Assembly: GCA_963930775.1 (NCBI GenBank)
Contig: OZ005694.1
Coordinates: 6,875,054 to 6,939,053 of the forward strand
From: Cliona cf. orientalis
Lineage: Eukaryota; Porifera; Demospongiae; Clionaida; Clionaidae
Length of the DNA: 64,000 nucleotides
Reading direction: 5' to 3'
The translations under genes were made by a program, and so were the position numbers. The notes under the pieces are model-generated. The model made no database searches. It had not been told where the DNA came from and worked only from the letters and a program-made list of their open reading frames with translations. Within the stretch, counting starts at the first letter, position 1; each line of letters opens with the position of its first letter. Below are positions 12,801 through 24,741 of the stretch, piece after piece.

Positions 12801-15800
12801 ATGTAAGATGGCATTACACTAAGTGCAACAAAGAAAAGAACAAGTATAAAAACAATTTAAGAATGAAGTAGGGATGGCAGGGTCAAAAAGTACACAAACA
12901 GAGATAATCGCATCATAATATTATAATTATCCCCACGCTTGCTTTTTGAGGGGTGCAAAAATAACAAGTAATAATGCGATTGAATCAAAACTGACCATCC
13001 CAAACCGTCTTGGCAACTAGGGTACAACCTGAATGTCTCCCACATACCGCACTCGACATACACGTCAACATAATAATCAAGAAAAGCAAGCAGTCTACCC
13101 TAAGACGCCGGTTTGCTTGGAAAATCGGAAATGATATTCATACTATGGCATGCACAGCTGCACATGACCATATATGGGCTTCTGTGAGGCCTCACCTGAC
13201 CATACTATATGTAGCAGACCACAAATATGCACACACGTGATCAGTTTCTGTATACTACATACGGATACTACAGTAGTCTAGAACGCGCACCGCAAAGGAC
13301 TTAGCTGATTGTTCACAAAATGAACTTTTTTCACATTTTGCAAGCTTGAATCTCCATCACAGGTGGATGTCTCAGTTCCACACTCAGCCAGCACAGTGTC
13401 ATAATGGTATGGATTGTGTACAGTAAGTTCTGGAGTTCTGGGATATTTATTACTGATTTGATCCACTTGCAAATTCTGATTCAGACACCAAGTCTATCAA
13501 AGTCAGCGGTCAAGATGGACCACTACCAAAGATCTGTTTAGTACTAGCTTTTCTCGCTCGGGATATTGTTAGTAGAGAAGTTGAAGTTCAGTTTAGTCCT
13601 TGTCCTGTTATTTTAGCTAGTTTAGTTCTAAAGTTAGGGTTGTTAGAATTGCTAAATTTTTTCTGTACTTCATGCTCAAAGAAAGTGTACAAATCGGAGT
13701 ACTGTAACACTATGAATCATCCAGTGTAGTCTTCTGGTACTAACCTGATGTACAGGAGTGACTTTGGAGCGCTCAGATGCCCACTACTGAAATGATCCAC
13801 TTTGGAAAGTGCTGGTAGACATATGAGGTCTTACCTTTCTTACCGTTTTGTTCGGTGACTCCGGTCTTTTCTTGTCTTGATTCAGGTATCAAACGTAAGT
13901 AGAAGAGCTACTCTGACTAGTCTATACTTAGTTAAGGCAAGCGCTCGTGTTTCTAGCAAGTTACACTTCTACACATAGCACTGTACAAAATCCATGTGCT
14001 CAAAGGTCACGCATATCATTAACCCCCATACGTACAATACATTTCACCGTTTACTATGGAAGTATATGGACTTCCGGGCGTCAACGGGTAGACTGCAAGC
14101 ATGGAGATGTATAGTAGATGCGATTATCCCTTACAAATCTTGTTTGTATACTTTTTGACCCTGCCATCCCTACTTCATTCTTCAATTTTTAATTATTTTT
14201 ATACTTGTACTTACATTAGTGAAAGCTGATAGAGGCCCCGTAGCTGATGATGTCATACATTCAGCTGTGGTGTTCCTCTGATACAGTGTCCTCTCACCCA
14301 GCGATAGCTCAAGAATTTGTTCACTCTGAAGAAATGCAATATCCATGTGGCAAAATGCTACCAATAATTCCTGGACAGCCACAGTAGGGATAAACCACAC
14401 GGCGACGAACGAGTTGGCAGGTTGCACCAACATAAGGATAGACAAGGCAACAAACTCTGAGCGTCGTAGTTTGTTATAAAATCGATTTCGAAAGGAATCC
14501 AGCTTCTCCAGTGTGTATGACTTGGGATCATCTGCAAACTTCGCTCTCAATATTGTGTAGTCAATTGGTGGTACTTCAAGGCCGGGCCAGCAGTCTATCA
14601 GTTCACCGATAGTTGTGACTTTCTTGAACAACTGCATTTTTTCCGTGTATGATGTCATTTCTCGTTTTAACGCTTGACTACCAAATTTAAAAACGAGATG
14701 GTGGAGGAGTTCGTAATCAATAAATGTGAAGAGAGGATTGAGGTGATAAAACAGGTTGCAGATGACTTCCTTCTTCTCTAATTCGGGTAACATGCTCTGT
14801 ATTTTACTTTCATACTCCATCCTGAATGTAAATGGCAACCTTGTCAATACTCGCAACACTTGGTCGACCAAAGTACCTCCCTTTGACAATTCATTCACCA
14901 GGCGTTCATGAAGGCAGTCAAATTCCTCTATCAAATTTCCAATCCTCTTGGGCATATCCGGCGGATACGCTATATTATAGAAAAATGACTTAATGACTAT
15001 AATAATGCACCTGAACTCATTCCACAGAACAATTTATATACTGTACTTATTTGAGTACTAGCCGCGGCTACTATTATATCAGCCTTGCCAGAGTGCAGCT
15101 ACAAATTAAGGGCGTCTCTTTTTTGAGTGCGGCTTTTATTAATTTTGCAGCGATACCCCTCGCTGACATTGACACAAGATACATGATCGAGAAATAAGCA
15201 GCAGAACCAAGCCAGGGACATTTTCTACCATGTTTTTGCCTCAAACTAGTAATCGTTCATGGCTTTCGATCGTGGCCACACCAATTTAATTATGTTTGCG
15301 CATGCATACATGTATGTGCAGCTACTATTCGAGGGCGGGTACCATTTCTATTGCAGGCAGAGCTCCATGTGCGGCCTCTATTGAATAAATACGGTAACTC
15401 CACCCCCTCCCCCCCCCCCCCCCATGGGAAAATAATTGATCAATGTTATATTCCAAAAGCTAGTAAGGCTTCAAAGGTCTACATTTGCTATGTACAAACC
15501 ATTTTGACAGTTTCTATAGTACCAGCTAGCCAGAACCAATACAACTTCAAAAGAGCTAGCATACGCCACCGGTTATTGACTGGTACATATTATTGACCTC
15601 AGACACATTGATTATCGACCACCTCAAAATACAAAGTGTGCATACATATATTGGGGCGTGACCTCAACCTACCATGTGGTTGTGCTGCTTAATACTTACC
15701 GTAACTTACACAATGAATAATATAATATTTATCACACTAATAGCATGCAGAGATCGAGAAGCAGAAATTTGGAGACCTAAGTCGATGGTTATTTTTTCTC

Positions 15801-18800
15801 GTGCTATACTGCAGCCAGGCACTACACAAAAAATGCACTAATTTTTAACAAAACTAGTCAAGCAAATGCATCATCCGACGAAGGGACACAGTGGGATAGA
15901 TTGTAGAAGTGTAATTATTTTCTACACCATAAAAAGATATTCTCAGAGGTTGATAAATGATGTGGCTACATGTAGAGTACATGTAAAGTCGATAATACAT
16001 ACACATGGTCGATGATTGGTCAAAGTGATACCTTCACTGCATGAAGCACCACTTGTAGTGGAATAGTTTAAATCGGCACTATTTGAATGGGACATTAGCA
16101 AGTTCCATGATCATATGACCTACGAGTGAGGAATTCTACTCATGGTACATTCGGTGTCGATAATCAGTGGCATTTGCTACATAATCAATACAATCAATCA
16201 ATCAATATAATCATAGAGTCGGTAGACTCTATAAGTAGGGATGGCCCGGATATGCCATATATGTAATACATTGCAAATCTCCAAATATCTCAAAATAGGT
16301 AATTTTGTGAAATTTCTAAGTGTGAAAATCAGAATCTCCAGCAAATTATCTATCTAACAAGACCAAGATCATTCATCAAATCAATTGTATATGCCAGAAC
16401 CAGATGTTCAAAAAAATGGCTATTTCTCAATCTTTCTTTCTTTCTTTCTTTCTTTTCATTATCAGGGCTAGCTCAGGACTGCCTTAATCGCTCATTTTAG
16501 TTTGAGTATAAATCCACTCCATTTTGTAGCGCGCAGTGCAGTGGCACGCAAGTTCGGCATTATCTCGACCTGAGTTACATAATAGTGGGTGTGTACGGTG
16601 CATTGATAATTGGGTGTGTCTGATACGCCATTTTGAAATAAAATGCGCATGCTCGGAATGTGTTGCCATGGTGAAGTCATGTGACAGCGCCCCCGCCCCA
16701 GGCGAGCTCGAGCGCTCCTCGAGCTGAGGCCGAGGCGAGCTAGCTATATACTCGCTACTAAGCGCGTGCAGCAGCGCGCTGGATCGATCATGGATAAGAA
16801 GGCACAAGGTTCGGGGAGCGGTAAGGTGCTAGGCTAGGCATAGGCGAGCTACTCGCTAGCGCGTGCAGCGCTAATGCTCCGCTGGAAAGATCATACGGAT
16901 ATCATAACGGCGGCGACTCTTGAAGGTGCAAGGCTCAAGGAGCGGTAACGTACAGATCACAGAATTATGCCGAGTAGCTGCTGCTAACAATAAAATTTGG
17001 AACTTGATTTTCTCCCTAAACGGAAGAGTCTCATCACTACTTGGGCCGCCTAAAACAGCCTTCTTTATCAGCCTGCTTCATCACATAGGAATATGTCGGA
17101 ACGCAAGTTAACGAGAAGCGTGGCTACGAAACTTGGGCACCTCCCATCATCCACTTAATTAGAAGTTGCATGTAAGATGACATTGATAAAATGCACTATG
17201 TGCAATAAAAAAAGAATAGGAACAAGTATAAAAACAATTGAATAAAATTGAAGGATGAAATAGGGATGGCAGGATCAAAAAGTACACAAACAAGGGATAA
17301 TCGCATCTACTATACATCCCTACGCTTGCTTTCAAGTTGAGGGATGCAAAAAAACAAGTAATAATGTATGTGATTGAATCAAACTGACCATCCCACCATC
17401 GTGACAACTAGGAATAACCTGAATGTCTTCCACATACTTCACTCGACAAGTATGTTGACATTAATAAGTGCATAATAATAAAGAAAAGCAAGTGTAGGGA
17501 TGTATAGTAGATGCGATTATCCCTTACAAATCTTGTTTGTGTACTTTTTGATCCTGCCATCCCTACTTCATCCTTCAATTTTATTCAATTGTTTTTATAC
17601 TTGTATACGTTAGGCCACTATAACTTTATATTCATTGTTTCCCGTCACTCACCCGCATGCTTATTTTGTAGCTGCCTCAAAATTCACTATGCATTGCTAT
17701 AGCAAGCCAGCTAGTCATGCTCCTTGTAAACCACAAAAAGGGGGCAAGGTTTAATGAAAAATGAATAATGACCGCCCGCCCGCATGCTCTCCAGGTATAG
17801 GAAAGGACAGGAAACAAGGATTTAAATTATAGTGGCCTTAGCTAAGTTATTTACGCTGTTATTATACTATTTGGGTGCTATGATATTTACGCGTATTATC
17901 ATAGCACCCAAATAGTATAATATTCCCCACTCCTCCCCTTCTCTCCCTGTCTCTTTTTCTCTTGCTACTCTTCTTTTGGGGGAGAAGCTAGGTGCTTTGG
18001 GGGGAGGGGGGGGTGGAAACTTCCCCCTGCCCCCCCCCTATGGATAGAATCCTGAGCCTAATATTGGCGGTTAACTATAATTATATGTAGAGCGGGAAAA
18101 CTAATATGGCTTCAATGGCTACTTTTCATGTGCCCTCTAAAATTTCGTTCTTGCTCGCCAAGGTGAATTAAGCTCCATCGCCAGTTCTAAGGATTTCAAA
18201 CATGGTCAGCTACATTCACAAAGAATCATGGCAGTCACAGATCCACAGTTTTTCTGATTTCGTTCAACGGACCATAAAATGGTACCTCGCTTTTCTTCGT
18301 ACAATTCGATACTGATTTCTTTTCAGTAACAGTAAACGTCAAACATGGATTTCTATATTGTGAAACTCTCATAGAGTGTACGTGGCTACAGCATGCTGAA
18401 CTGAATCACCCCCAAAAGTCTTTTTCGAGATGTTCAAAATGATCGTCTTCTGTTGATTGGAGATCTTTGGATCGTTTGCTTACATCAGTGATACTAGACC
18501 TTGTGGGTTACCTATTCGCTAACTCATAGCTTCAGTGCTATCACCAGCATCTTTCAGTTGAAACTTTTGTAATCGTAATACTTGACTATGGAGTATCTAA
18601 CTAAGCTATTGCAAAACACATCCCCTACGTTACATACACATGGTCAAGAGTACGTACGTATATGCATGGGCCATTTTCACTTATTTAGATAATTTCCACT
18701 TATTTGAGCTGAGCAAGGATGTTTATGCACGAAGTGTACCGCTAGTATTACGTCTATTATACACAAAATATCTAGTACATCCAAAATATAGACTTAGGCT

Positions 18801-19300
18801 GTCTGCAGATCTGATTCATGGATATTATTAGTACCTGTAGAGACAGAGCCATTCTGAAAATGTTGAACTTGAAGTTGTTGATCGTTTCCAGAGGGCATTT
18901 CCAAACTGGTCACGTTTCCAGACAGTGGTACAAGGGTCAAGGTGGACTTGAGCTTCGTACACAGAAGATCCACGAGATCTCGACGCTTTCGTCGATGGAA
19001 GGCTTGAGCTAGCTTCAAGAAAGTGGCTCCTCGTCCTTCTCTTTTATGCCAGGCGTCCAGTAGGGATACTCTGCACATTTCCTGGCTGTTATTTTCTCGA
19101 TTTATGTCCCGTAGCTCGTCCAAGGAAAACTCCAGATAACGACCAATCATCTCCCAGTCAGCGCCAAGTTCGATGGCGATATCATCTCTGATATCTCGTG
19201 GGCACTCTCTGTCTAGGTCTTCTTCCTTGAAGCCGTGTCGCGACAAAATCTCTTCTAAAGTAGGGCCTGTTTCGCTCGGAATTGGACCGCTCGTCGCCAT
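6846..19300 (-). CDS. Tandem copy 1: death domain - helical domain - NHR protein, 7 exons, 812 aa
   Basis: Exons I join (5' to 3' on the minus strand): 19300-18835, 14969-14215, 10650-10522, 10461-10297, 9269-9095, 7961-7332, 6964-6846. They total 2439 nt, all junction phases agree and there is no internal stop. Residues ~24-114 look like a death domain (LEEILSRHGF, GADWEMIGRYL, LLDAWHKREG). Residues 157-407 are a helical domain (NPLFTFIDYELL, AVWFIPTVAVQEL). Residues 408-563 are beta-rich and unrecognised. Residues 565-773 form a Neuralized homology repeat (FGYHSAAGKNIRI, LEFTVNGESQGIAAKN, DVYAVVDHYG). The tail reads YGAINLEELCLERLSSWL. NHR proteins usually carry RING fingers; none is seen. 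An in-frame TGA at 6846-6848 ends the tail five codons before copies 2-4. Exon-4 end (donor gtaaca after EEGM) is inferred from phase. The role is probably scaffold or immune/apoptotic signalling, by domain inference only. Confidence 0.78.
11608..12484. mobile_element. Tc1/mariner-like non-autonomous element with TA duplication
   Basis: Ends cagtcaagcctctgataaca and its inverted partner ttattcggaggctcgactg are flanked by TA at 11606-11607 and 12485-12486. Repeated gaacggac/aacctc motifs inside. No transposase seen. Confidence 0.75.
12640..14215. repeat. Dispersed repeat with inverted end copies
   Basis: 12840-12930 (agtagggatggcagggtcaaa...) is inverted relative to 14118-14215, next to the helical exon of copy 1. 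Direct relatives are at 61-350, 16960-17350 and, inverted, 17494-17605. No gene seen in this stretch. Confidence 0.55.
16240..17350. repeat. Duplicate of 11060-12960 region
   Basis: 16250-16860 repeats 11060-11620 and 16960-17350 repeats 12540-12960; the Tc1-like element at 11608 is absent here. No gene seen. Confidence 0.6.
17610..17840. mobile_element. MITE of the GGCCACTA family
   Basis: Ends taggccactataa and ttatagtggcctta, with inner tttcccgtc/gacaggaaa. The same family occurs at 35302-35763. Confidence 0.6.
17861..17921. repeat. Perfect 25-bp palindrome with 11-nt loop
   Basis: Arms 17861-17885 and 17897-17921 are exact reverse complements. Confidence 0.85.
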
Positions 19301-19468
19301 GTTTTGCAATTGGGGGTATATTATAGTACTGCAAGTATACACCCTCCAGACTCGCCCCCAATATCTATAGCCCCACCCCTCGCATTAATTTGTGGTTTTG
19401 CGCATGCGTAGTTAGATCTCAGCATATAAACGAAAATGTACAATGTGAAAATGAGGCTAGCTATATAG
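19301..19468 (-). promoter_or_regulatory. Compact promoter of copy 1 (168-bp intergenic)
   Basis: The whole gap between the copy 1 start codon and the copy 2 stop. Holds atagccccacccctcgc and tgcgcatgcgtag (NRF1-like), shared with 652-706 and 40915-40965. Confidence 0.5.
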
Positions 19469-21039
19469 CTACTTATCAAAATATCCTTTCAACTTGTCTT
19501 TGAGTCTTGTTGGAAGTGGTAGTCTATCAACTTCATCACCACTCTTTAGCCAACTTGATAATCTTTCCAGGCACAGCTCTTCAAGGTTGATAGCACCATA
19601 CTCTGTAATTGTAGATGGTTGCAAATTAGTTATCACTGATGTGAGAGGGAGTGTGGTTAGTATAATGTAGCTACCGGTATTCCTTATGAAACATAGAATT
19701 TGATATAGCTAGGCACAGCATGCAGTGTTATTATTTTTATATATAGCTAGCTGTGGATTTTGGTAGTTCAGCAGCATCTGTAGCTGTTGGTTTCAATTCT
19801 GATGCAGAACATCCAGAGTACAATACGCATAATTCGCTCTAGCCCCATCCCGATATCACAAAGCTACAAGGCCAAGGTTCAGACCAATGTATAGCTACTA
19901 GCACTGTCATAATTCAATCTATTATTATTAATGCATGAACATCAAGTTGTGTACTAGTACAATATACAGCACTTGCAGTACGTGTCCAACAAGTCTCAGC
20001 ATTATAATAATATTATTACACTACATGTCCCTTTAACTTGGGGGAATTAGTATGACATTGTGCAAAGCCCAAATACTATAGTTAGCTATGGATGCAATAG
20101 TCTAGGACATGATATTGTAATTATTAGAGTGAGCCACAAACATAATTTAAGGGGTCATCTTTGACAAAAATGAAATTTAGGTAAGCTCAGCATACCTAGG
20201 TGTGTGTACATACACTAGATGTGACTACTGTGACACTCACCTGCTTTGGTGACAACTGTTACAGTAGCAATACAGTGGCCATAATGGTCCACAACAGCAT
20301 AGACATCAGTGTCTCTGGTGTAGATGTTCTTTGCTGCTATGCCTTGACTTTCACCATTCACAGTGAACTTCAATACTCCACCTTGGGATAGATGTAGTCC
20401 AACACAATCTCCCTCACGAAGATCATACAAACAAACATAGCCATAGTCGTGGTACTCTCTAGCAGTGACAAGGTTATTGTATAGTTTCTGGTCAGTCCAC
20501 ACACAATGGCATTCAGCATTATAGGCATCCTTAGGGATACCAGGACCAGGTTCAATCGGCACACCTTTCTTATTCCCAAAGCTAGTGATCCACTCCATCT
20601 TGCTCCATATATCACTATTTTCACCTCAAACTCTGCCAGTCCTTTAAGAGGCTGTGCTCCATATGCTACACCATCATTGTACGCACGCTTAGGATTCATC
20701 TTCTCAGCTCCTAGTCCATTATTGGTGATTCGAATGTTTTTTCCCGCTGCACTGTGGTAGCCAAATTGAATGTTTCTGTTTGGTGTTGACTCATCTGTAT
20801 CTGACTCTGACAGAGGATCTTGCAGTCTTCTGGTTTGGTGTTCCTTCACTAACATATCCCCTTATAGTAAAAGAAAAGTATGTACATGTACGTAACTTGA
20901 TGTATGTCCACCCACATGACTCTTATCTGAATGTGCATCTGTTAATTAATTTTGGGAGGCTCACTCATTATGGTCCCCATACAAGCCCCTCTCATTTTTG
21001 ATTTGCATAATTATGTCCTTTCTTTATCAGACTGCACCA

Positions 21040-21280
21040 CAAGCAAAAGCAATTGTATATTACCATGACCACATCCCCAGTAGCTGCATAGTTCTAATGA
21101 TGCATGTGGTAAAAGGTTATCAATATACACATCGATGCTCAATCGCAGAGATAGAGTCAAAGACCAACACTCAACCTTGATAGGGACAAGTTTCGATGCT
21201 TTAATCACAACAGATGAACTCGACAATACATATACAGTACAGCTTACGAACTTCAGATCGGTCGTGGCATGATACACATG
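21040..21280 (-). pseudogene. Ankyrin-like relic
   Basis: Minus-strand VYIDNLLPHASLELCSYWG aligns with a better relic at 63780-63960 (SIDNLLPHAPLHCAATGE). Stops interrupt it. Confidence 0.35.
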
Positions 21281-21321
21281 TTATATATTATAGTGCAAGG
21301 CTAGCTTTATTTATCCATGGG

Positions 21322-21465
21322 ATTGCACTTCGGAGCCTCTGGTTCCGACATGACGGTGTGTTTAGTCCTTTTCCCCGCCCACTGACAGCAAGTTCAAAGT
21401 CACGTGATCATTTTGGCGCCATCACCTAGGACACCACCGCGGAATGTGATCAGTCTTCTTTCTTG
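21322..21465 (+). repeat. DIRS left terminal repeat
   Basis: Starts attgcacttcggagcctc. Bases 21322-21361 are complementary to the internal complementary region (25656-25695), and 21350-21465 are complementary to the right end. Confidence 0.85.
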
Positions 21466-21526
21466 CTCACTGACAGCAAAATTGTTTTTTGTTGAGAGTG
21501 TCTTTGATCGATTTTACACATCGACA

Positions 21527-22681
21527 ATGAGCGATTCGGGGTCCGATATCGACGAGGACGACTACGTCACTATGGATACGCTCTCGAAAGAAGATCTGAC
21601 TGCCATTGTGGCTAATCCAAGGTATAAAACGCTCCTAACCGAGCTCCTAAATGATAGCGATCCCTCGGCTGACCCCGAGGATCGCCTTTCGGATGGTAAT
21701 ACCTCCGATCTTGACACGAGTAGTGGCGCTAACCCCGCCTCTCGTGACAAGCTACCAGCTACCCCTAACCGGGTGACTGGCATGGGTGACGATGAGCCAC
21801 CTCCAACAAAGAGAAAGAAGGAGGGGGATGGTGAAGAACCAAGTACTTCAGGCCTTTTTGATCCTGTTCTAGCTGGTACAGAGGAAGATGAGTACCAGTT
21901 TACCCCTCCAAAAGTGATCTCAAATTATCTAGAGAAGCACTTCCGACGTTCCTTGACTAAGAAAGAAAGGAAGGCCATGCTAAAAGCTGACCCCAAACCA
22001 CAAACACCGGTAATATCCCCACCTAATGTGGATGAGTACCTTGCGGTCTTTTGGAAGGGAAAGTTGAACCTCTCACAAGACGGAGAATGGAAACAAGTTC
22101 AGAATGCCCTTCTTTGTGCAACAGGACCGTTGTGCGGTCTGTGGTCTCAAATCCACGAGCAAGGCCTAGATAGTGAAGATGGTCCTATCCCAGCGTCAGC
22201 TGTTTTGGATATGATTCAGCGCACCCTCGTTTTGGTAGGGAATGCCAATCAATTATTGAGTGAGAAAAGACGTCTTGGATTACTCAAGTCCATTGATCCA
22301 AATCTCACCAAGTATGCAAAAGGGGAATTCCCGGAAGCTGGGAAAGAGCTATTTGGCAATAAATTTGCCAAGGAAATAGTTGGTCATGTTGAAGCAGATA
22401 CAGCTATCTGCAAAGCATCTGCTATCGTCAACAAAGGGCTTAGATCAACTTCATCGAAGGGGAAAAGCCCATCGTCGTCGTCGAAGTCCGACTTTTTTCG
22501 ATGGGGCCGGACCGGGGGGCATGGCACCGCCTCCGGCAGGAGCAACTTCAGCCCATGCAACAAGTCAAGCACTTTCCGTGGACGAGGGAGAGGCAGGTAC
22601 AACCTCCAGTCGTCCAGCAGTGTCTTCAGCCGGCTTGGTCCAAATCCCAACACAACGGACCAACATGCCAAGCAGAAATGA
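21527..22681 (+). CDS. DIRS gag-like protein, 384 aa
   Basis: This is the first open frame of the DIRS element. I chose the ATG at 21527 (MSDSGSDIDEDDY) because the upstream in-frame ATG at 21404 lies inside the inverted terminal repeat. The protein begins very acidic, has a low-complexity Asp/Ser/Pro region, then a folded segment (DEYLAVFWKGKLNLSQDGEW, DMIQRTLVLVGNANQLLSEK) of a kind I associate with DIRS ORF1. It ends in a basic Ser/Gly/Arg-rich tail (KGKSPSSSSKS, FRGRGRGRYN) that may bind RNA. No CCHC knuckle is seen. Its 3' end overlaps the RT frame by ~180 nt. Confidence 0.7.
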   Translation: MSDSGSDIDEDDYVTMDTLSKEDLTAIVANPRYKTLLTELLNDSDPSADPEDRLSDGNTSDLDTSSGANPASRDKLPATPNRVTGMGDDEPPPTKRKKEGDGEEPSTSGLFDPVLAGTEEDEYQFTPPKVISNYLEKHFRRSLTKKERKAMLKADPKPQTPVISPPNVDEYLAVFWKGKLNLSQDGEWKQVQNALLCATGPLCGLWSQIHEQGLDSEDGPIPASAVLDMIQRTLVLVGNANQLLSEKRRLGLLKSIDPNLTKYAKGEFPEAGKELFGNKFAKEIVGHVEADTAICKASAIVNKGLRSTSSKGKSPSSSSKSDFFRWGRTGGHGTASGRSNFSPCNKSSTFRGRGRGRYNLQSSSSVFSRLGPNPNTTDQHAKQK

Positions 22682-24741
22682 ACATAACCACCAACCATTT
22701 TCACGCACACACTTACATAGCAGGAAATATAAGAAATTATCTAGCACAATGGAAGGCCCTAACCCAGGACCAATGGTTCCACCAGGTGGTGGAAGGATAC
22801 CAGATAGAATTCTCATCAGCGCCCCCAGTAGACAACGCTTGTCCAATGTACAAGATGGACAAACCTCGACTGGAGGCCTTGGATCAAGAGATTCTGGATC
22901 TCTTAAACAAAGGAGCAGTAGAAAACGTCGAATCAGGAGAACTTGGCTTCGCCAGTCCGATGTTTGTAGTCCCCAAGAAGGGAGGCAAGTGGAGACCAAT
23001 TATCAACTTAAAATTCCTCAACCAGTTCGTGGAGAAACTCCACTTCAAGATGGAAGACATAAAAAATTTGAAAGATATCCTTCAAGAAGGAGACCAGATG
23101 GCCAAACTGGACTTGAAGGATGCGTATTTTTCCATATCAATCGCAGAAAAACATCGAAAATTCCTGCAGTTCTACTGGAGGAACCAACTACTCCAATTCA
23201 CTTGCCTACCCTTCGGACTGAGCAGCGCACCCTACGTGTTCACGAAACTACTCCGTCCTGTTCTTACCTTTCTGAGGGACAAGGGAATCCGCTGTCTGAT
23301 GTATCTAGACGACATGCTGATACTGGGGAGAACTGCCACGGAGCTGAATCACAATTTTGCACTCGTGAAACCTCTCCTGACCTCGCTGGGGTTCCTTGTC
23401 AATGAAGACAAATCAGTTCCGGGTCCAACACAGGAGTTAGAATTCCTGGGATTTTTAATCAATTCCAAGAGAATGACACTGGCAGTAACAGACGAGAAAA
23501 TAAAATCTCTGATCTCACAGTGCAAAACCTTGATGGAGTCACCTCAGATCACAATTCGACAGCTTGCTCGAATCATAGGCGTCATGACATCAATGACTCC
23601 AGCTGTACTTCCAGCACCTCTCCATTACCGGGCACTACAAGAGCTGAAAAACACAGCCTTGGACCACCACCACTCATATTTTGCCCAGATTACACTGACA
23701 CAGGAAGCAAAACAGGATTTGATGTGGTGGAGGACATATCTGAGACAGTGGAAGTCTCGGAGTATCCTACCGAAGAGAGCTTTTCTGACGCTGGAATCGG
23801 ATGCTTCCGATTTGGGTTGGGGAGCAGTATCTCTCAATCAGAAAACATCAACAGGAGGTGTTTGGAATACACACGAGACAACCCTCCACATCAACTGCAA
23901 GGAGCTTTTTGCAGCCTGGCTGGGGCTCCAGTGTTATGCTTCAACCCTACAGGATGTACACATACATCTTCGGATAGACAATACAGCAGCAGTGGCCTAT
24001 GTGAACAAAATGGGCGGTCTGCATTCCAAGAAGCTGTGTCAACTAGCATTACAGGTTTGGGACTGGTGTCTCTCCAGGAACCTTACGATTTCAGCAGAGC
24101 ACCTTCCAGGCTCACTGAACCAACTGGCAGACAAGGAATCGAGAACAGATTCAGATTCTTCAGAATGGGCACTGGACACCCAGATCTTCCACAGACTGAT
24201 GGAGATGAGGGGCCCATGTACGGTGGATCTCTTTGCATCCCGTCTGTCAGCCAAACTTCCAACATACTTCAGTTGGAGAATGGATCCAGGAGCGAACGCA
24301 GTGGATGCTCTAACACAGTCGTGGAACAACATCAGAGGCTATGCCTTCCCTCCATTTTGTCTAATAGGCAGGTGTCTAGCCAAAATCAGATCAGAGAAGG
24401 TACCTTGGGTATTATTGACCACACCCTTATGGAAATCACAAACTTGGTTTCCTCTACTCCCAGAAATGTCAGTGGAACCTCCAATTGTACTCCCGAGCGA
24501 CAGCTACTTACTAACGGATCCACACGGGAGTCCTCATCCAATGATTCTACAAGGTCATCTACAGTTAGTCGCCTGGACTGTATCAGGAACTCTTTGCAAA
24601 GTAGAGGCCTTTCAGACAAGGCTATCTCACTTATGTGTGCATCATGGAGGAGCAACACAGAATCTTCTTACTCCAGTTCGTGGAGAATCTGGGAAAGATG
24701 GTGTTTATCAGAGGGCGTCAATCCCCTTTGTGCGACTATAG
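22501..24741 (+). CDS. DIRS reverse transcriptase - RNase H, up to 746 aa
   Basis: This frame overlaps the end of the gag-like ORF. The true start is uncertain; the homologous region begins around 22780. RT motifs are seen as VPKKGGKWRPIINLK, AKLDLKDAYFSI (Asp204 from the 22501 start), LPFGLSSAPYVF and MYLDDMLILG (YLDD 268-271). RNase H follows, with ESDASDLGWGAV (Asp434), CKELFAAW and RIDNTAAVAYVNK. The C-terminal segment CTVDLFASRLSAKLPTYFSW with DALTQSW is characteristic of DIRS-group RT/RH proteins. No stop interrupts it. It is copied in the cell nucleus as part of the DIRS cycle, by family knowledge. Confidence 0.85.
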   Translation: MGPDRGAWHRLRQEQLQPMQQVKHFPWTRERQVQPPVVQQCLQPAWSKSQHNGPTCQAEMNITTNHFHAHTYIAGNIRNYLAQWKALTQDQWFHQVVEGYQIEFSSAPPVDNACPMYKMDKPRLEALDQEILDLLNKGAVENVESGELGFASPMFVVPKKGGKWRPIINLKFLNQFVEKLHFKMEDIKNLKDILQEGDQMAKLDLKDAYFSISIAEKHRKFLQFYWRNQLLQFTCLPFGLSSAPYVFTKLLRPVLTFLRDKGIRCLMYLDDMLILGRTATELNHNFALVKPLLTSLGFLVNEDKSVPGPTQELEFLGFLINSKRMTLAVTDEKIKSLISQCKTLMESPQITIRQLARIIGVMTSMTPAVLPAPLHYRALQELKNTALDHHHSYFAQITLTQEAKQDLMWWRTYLRQWKSRSILPKRAFLTLESDASDLGWGAVSLNQKTSTGGVWNTHETTLHINCKELFAAWLGLQCYASTLQDVHIHLRIDNTAAVAYVNKMGGLHSKKLCQLALQVWDWCLSRNLTISAEHLPGSLNQLADKESRTDSDSSEWALDTQIFHRLMEMRGPCTVDLFASRLSAKLPTYFSWRMDPGANAVDALTQSWNNIRGYAFPPFCLIGRCLAKIRSEKVPWVLLTTPLWKSQTWFPLLPEMSVEPPIVLPSDSYLLTDPHGSPHPMILQGHLQLVAWTVSGTLCKVEAFQTRLSHLCVHHGGATQNLLTPVRGESGKDGVYQRASIPFVRL

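Noticed and set aside
22380-23405. 341-codon frame overlapping gag and RT
   Set aside because: Arg/Ser-rich shadow frame of the DIRS RT; no domain.
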